Shown here: in pieces, positions 55,027 through 57,565 of the stretch
How positions within the stretch are numbered: position 1 is the stretch's first letter
How the letters are laid out: each line of letters starts with the position of its first letter
Origin: an uncultured Bacteroidales bacterium
Lineage (GTDB): Bacteria; Bacteroidota; Bacteroidia; Bacteroidales; FEN-979
Direction: 5' to 3'
Length of the DNA stretch: 57,565 nt
Assembly (NCBI GenBank): GCA_903925275.1
Contig: CAIYES010000283.1
Location: forward strand, 1-57,565
Notes under the pieces: model-generated
Told to the model about the DNA's origin: nothing
What the model saw: the letters and a program-made list of their open reading frames with translations, nothing else
Databases searched by the model: none
Program-made: the position numbers and the translations under genes

Positions 55027-55755
55027 TTATTCCGTTGATTTTTCGTGGTTGATGAAACTGAAAAGCTGATCACGGTAATGGTCACTGATTGGTATTTCCT
55101 TTTTCCCGATGGTCAGCATATGCTTTTGAATAAAGTCGATCTTGTTAAACGCCACAATAAAAGAGCGATGCACCCTGATAAAATCATGCGCCGGAAGTTT
55201 TTCTTCCAGCGTCTTCATGCTCATCTGGGTAATGATCGGTTTTTCGGTAACGTATATCTTTACATAATCCTTCAATCCTTCGATATAAAGTATATCACAG
55301 AGGTTGATCTTATATAGTTTGTAGTCGGCCTTGACAAATAAAAAGTTGGGGGAAGCGGCGATTTCCTGGGCTGCCGGCTGGCTCACGGCCCGGTCGCGCA
55401 AATCAAGGTATTCGTGCACTTTATTTACCGCTTTCAGAAACCGTTCAAATGAATATGGTTTCAGCAGGTAATCAATCACATCAAGGTCAAAACCCTCTTT
55501 GGCATAGGTTGAATAGGCGGTGGTAAATATTACCAATGGTTTGTGATGAAGGCTCCTGAGCATCTGGATTCCTGAAATATCCGGCATCCGGATATCGAGA
55601 AAAAGCAGGTCGACCGGCTGGTTGCGCATAACCTCCATGGCCTCCATGGCACTCCTGCATGTTTGCACAAGCTCAAGGAAAGGCACCTTTTTGATGTTGT
55701 CCTCGATCAGGTCAAGGGCAAGCATTTCATCGTCGACGGCAATGCAGCGTATCAT
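55027..55755 (-). CDS. LytTR family response regulator
   Basis: A 242-residue regulator. The receiver domain has the acidic pair DDE (8-10), the phosphorylated Asp54 in LFLDIRMPD, and Lys in LLKPYSF. The C-terminal LytTR DNA-binding domain includes ILYIEGLKDYVKIYVTEKP and FIRVHRSFIVAFNKIDFI. It is encoded three bases after the kinase and probably controls the export operon that follows; inferred from position. Confidence 0.92.
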   Translation of the reverse strand: MIRCIAVDDEMLALDLIEDNIKKVPFLELVQTCRSAMEAMEVMRNQPVDLLFLDIRMPDISGIQMLRSLHHKPLVIFTTAYSTYAKEGFDLDVIDYLLKPYSFERFLKAVNKVHEYLDLRDRAVSQPAAQEIAASPNFLFVKADYKLYKINLCDILYIEGLKDYVKIYVTEKPIITQMSMKTLEEKLPAHDFIRVHRSFIVAFNKIDFIQKHMLTIGKKEIPISDHYRDQLFSFINHEKSTE

Positions 55756-55758
55756 GAA

Positions 55759-56787
55759 TTAAAATTTAATATTCAGATCAACCTCGTAGTGGGTTCCATC
55801 ATCCCTGATATTCAACTTATGATTATCAGGGTATAACAATTCAAGCCGGCGCATTACATTTTTAAGGCCAATGCCCGACCCCTGTTCTCCCGCTTCATCC
55901 CTATGCCTTGCGATGTTGTTTCGCACATTGAATGAAAGGGAATTTTCCATCGTGTGCAGGTGTATGCTGATCTCTGAACAACCCTGATAACTTACCCCGT
56001 GCTTGAAAGCATTTTCGACAAATGGTATCAGCAGCAGCGGTTCGATCGAAAGCAACTCAGGCCGTCCGTCAACTGCGAACTCAATCTTCACCTGTTCGGG
56101 CAACCGCAACCGTTGGAGCTCAATGTAACTTTGCAGATATTCCACCTCCTTTTCAAGATTTACTTTTTCATCCTTTGAATCCTGCAGCATGTATCGCATG
56201 ATCTGCGAAAGTTTGATGATGGCGCTTTCTGTTTCATCCGACTTCTTCCGTGCAAGGGAACAGATGTTATTCAGGATATTAAAAAGAAAATGCGGGTTGA
56301 CCTGCGATTTCAGGAAGGCCAGTTCAGAAGAGAGTTTTTCAGCCTCCATCTCCTTTTTCTGCCGTTCATTGTTAAACCATGCGATGGTAATGCGCAAGGC
56401 ACTGCTCAGCGCAAAAGCCATAATCGCCGGATAAATCGGGAACAAGGCCGTCCGCCAGAAATTGAATGGATGATGATGCTCAACCACGCCGGAAGTGCTG
56501 GTAATAAAAATGAGATTAAGTGCCCCGATTGCCAGCAACCCTGCCATCAGCATAAGAAAATACTCCCATATTCTCTTTCGCAATAAAAACCGCGGGATCA
56601 GGTAGAGGTAATTATAATAAAAATAACAGGCCATCAGGAATTGCAGGAACCATCCCATAATCATGAACCGCTCCCTGCCTGTGGCTGACTCAATAAAAAG
56701 CAGCGGAACCAGCAGAAAGGCAACCCAAACAAGGATATGGATCCAAATGGTATAAGGTTTTGAACGTAACCCGGGAATCTCTTCCAT
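55759..56787 (-). CDS. LytS-type sensor histidine kinase
   Basis: A 342-residue kinase with four predicted helices (about 17-135), a coiled linker and the His_kinase domain: FLKSQVNPHFLFNILNNICS with His166, and a HATPase_c domain (LLLIPFVENAFKHGV; GSGIGLKNVMRRLELLY). The helices replace a large sensor domain, so the signal is probably membrane-bound. It acts with the response regulator encoded directly downstream. Confidence 0.92.
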   Translation of the reverse strand: MEEIPGLRSKPYTIWIHILVWVAFLLVPLLFIESATGRERFMIMGWFLQFLMACYFYYNYLYLIPRFLLRKRIWEYFLMLMAGLLAIGALNLIFITSTSGVVEHHHPFNFWRTALFPIYPAIMAFALSSALRITIAWFNNERQKKEMEAEKLSSELAFLKSQVNPHFLFNILNNICSLARKKSDETESAIIKLSQIMRYMLQDSKDEKVNLEKEVEYLQSYIELQRLRLPEQVKIEFAVDGRPELLSIEPLLLIPFVENAFKHGVSYQGCSEISIHLHTMENSLSFNVRNNIARHRDEAGEQGSGIGLKNVMRRLELLYPDNHKLNIRDDGTHYEVDLNIKF

Positions 56788-56918
56788 AGTTTTAACTACT
56801 TTTGGCGAAATTATTCAATTTCGGCTCATTTGAATAAGAAAATAGACAGGCTATCTGTTTTTAACGATTTAAAAGTTTTTTTCACCGATGATGAAAATCA
56901 GACAGCCCGATAAATTGT

Positions 56919-56926
56919 TATATTTG
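56919..56926 (+). promoter_or_regulatory. promoter element of rpoN, implying a very short leader
   Basis: TATATTTG matches TAnnTTTG only five bases before the rpoN ATG. If used, transcription would begin at or a few bases before the start codon. Confidence 0.5.
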
Positions 56927-56931
56927 TCAGC

Positions 56932-57565
56932 ATGTTAAATCAAAAATTACAGCAACGGTTAATTCAAAAACTCTCTCCCCAGCAGGTGCTGGTGATGCGT
57001 TTGTTGCAAGAACCCATTCTTTCGCTTGACCAGCGGATAAAACAGGAAATTGAGGAAAACCCTGCCCTGGAAGAGATTACCAAGGAAGAGGATGAAGTTG
57101 ATTCCATGGATGATGAAACCACCCTGGACTCGATTGACTCTGATGAGGATGAATTCCAGGAACAGGAATCTGCCTCAACGGCCGACGACGAATTCACCTT
57201 CGAAGATTATGTCGACGAGGGCGAAATACCGGAATACAGGCTTGTTGCAGATAACAAGAGCCCGGATGAAGTTACCAGGGAGATACCTATTATTTCAGGA
57301 GTCAGTTTTCAGGATTACCTGATAAGCCAGATCGGACTGCATAAATTTACAGATAAACAATACATCATTGCCGCTACCATCATCGGGAACCTCGATGAAT
57401 CGGGATACTTGTGCCGTGAGATTCCGGCATTGGCCGACGACCTTGCATTCAACCAGGCCATTGAGGCCACACACGAAGAAATCCTTGAGGTGCTGAGGGT
57501 TGTTCAGACTTTTGAACCGGCCGGTATTGCTGCACGCAGCCTTCAGGAATGTTTGCTTATTCAAC
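56932..57565 (+). CDS. rpoN: RNA polymerase sigma-54 factor, N-terminal part
   Basis: The first 211 residues of a sigma-54 factor; the gene continues past the right edge. Region I is MLNQKLQQRLIQKLSPQQVL with the Gln-rich helix that contacts activators (QRLIQKLSPQQVLVMRLLQ), then the acidic region II (EENPALEEITKEEDEVDS; STADDEFTFEDYVDEGE), then the start of the core-binding region III (GVSFQDYLISQIGLHKFTD; IIGNLDESGYL; VQTFEPAGIAARSLQECL). It directs RNA polymerase to -24/-12 promoters that need enhancer-binding activators. Confidence 0.93.
   Translation, partial: MLNQKLQQRLIQKLSPQQVLVMRLLQEPILSLDQRIKQEIEENPALEEITKEEDEVDSMDDETTLDSIDSDEDEFQEQESASTADDEFTFEDYVDEGEIPEYRLVADNKSPDEVTREIPIISGVSFQDYLISQIGLHKFTDKQYIIAATIIGNLDESGYLCREIPALADDLAFNQAIEATHEEILEVLRVVQTFEPAGIAARSLQECLLIQ

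Overview
The window joins DNA from two different kinds of bacterium. Bases 1 to about 12,580 look like a green sulfur bacterium (Chlorobiaceae-like). They carry a monomeric NADP isocitrate dehydrogenase, an ArsA-type ATPase with a C-terminal Hsp20-like domain, FabI, Aat, a nitroreductase, a PcrA/UvrD helicase and a GH13 trehalose-synthase-type enzyme. From about 12,580 to the end the DNA is Bacteroidetes. It has gld gliding genes, a type IX secretion sorting tail, an SSB-GldD pair, a DAHP synthase-chorismate mutase fusion, LytS/LytTR regulation, TAnnTTTG promoter elements and many 7-9 bp intergenic tandem repeats. The two parts meet inside two unrelated, convergent genes, a GH13 enzyme and a DUF2142 membrane protein. 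Both are broken there, across roughly 20 bp that fits either reading, so the join is most likely an assembly chimera.

Layout. 1-12.6 kb: a secreted-protein fragment; pirin and an L,D-transpeptidase-like protein (overlapping pair); isocitrate dehydrogenase; FabI; ArsA; then a minus-strand run pcrA, glycosyltransferase, nitroreductase, aat; and the truncated GH13 enzyme. 12.6-21.2 kb: two DUF2142 membrane proteins (one cut), ssb, gldD, an M14 carboxypeptidase with a sorting tail, and a CorA-like transporter. 21.2-26.9 kb: DAHP synthase/chorismate mutase, then marR divergent from an EmrA/EmrB/TolC-type efflux operon. 27-31.5 kb: gldA, gldF, gldG and a DUF4340 protein. 31.6-37.8 kb: a B12-binding radical SAM protein, a divergent 3-hydroxyacyl-CoA dehydrogenase, acetate kinase, and a TMTC-like membrane/TPR protein. 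37.8-45.4 kb: a six-gene hydrogenase-4-like operon (hyfB, C, E, F, G, I). 45.6-49.8 kb: a 1,402-residue surface protein with PKD, five Ig-like repeats and a FISUMP domain. 50.2-56.8 kb: a LytS/LytTR pair upstream of a TolC/HlyD/ABC/MacB-type export operon. 56.9 kb to the end: the start of rpoN.

The most notable system is the hyf-like operon. Its four membrane subunits look intact. In the large subunit all four cysteines that bind NiFe in hydrogenases are replaced, and in the small subunit the cysteines that bind the proximal [4Fe-4S] cluster are replaced too. Only one ferredoxin-type cluster motif remains, at the N-terminus of the small subunit. It resembles the energy-converting-hydrogenase-related (Ehr) class between complex I and group 4 hydrogenases, but with an almost empty redox chain.

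The second unusual signal is a set of unrelated short tandem repeats in the Bacteroidetes part. Each lies between two genes pointing the same way and begins at, or within about 20 bases of, the stop codon of the upstream gene. Two of them interrupt the hyf operon.
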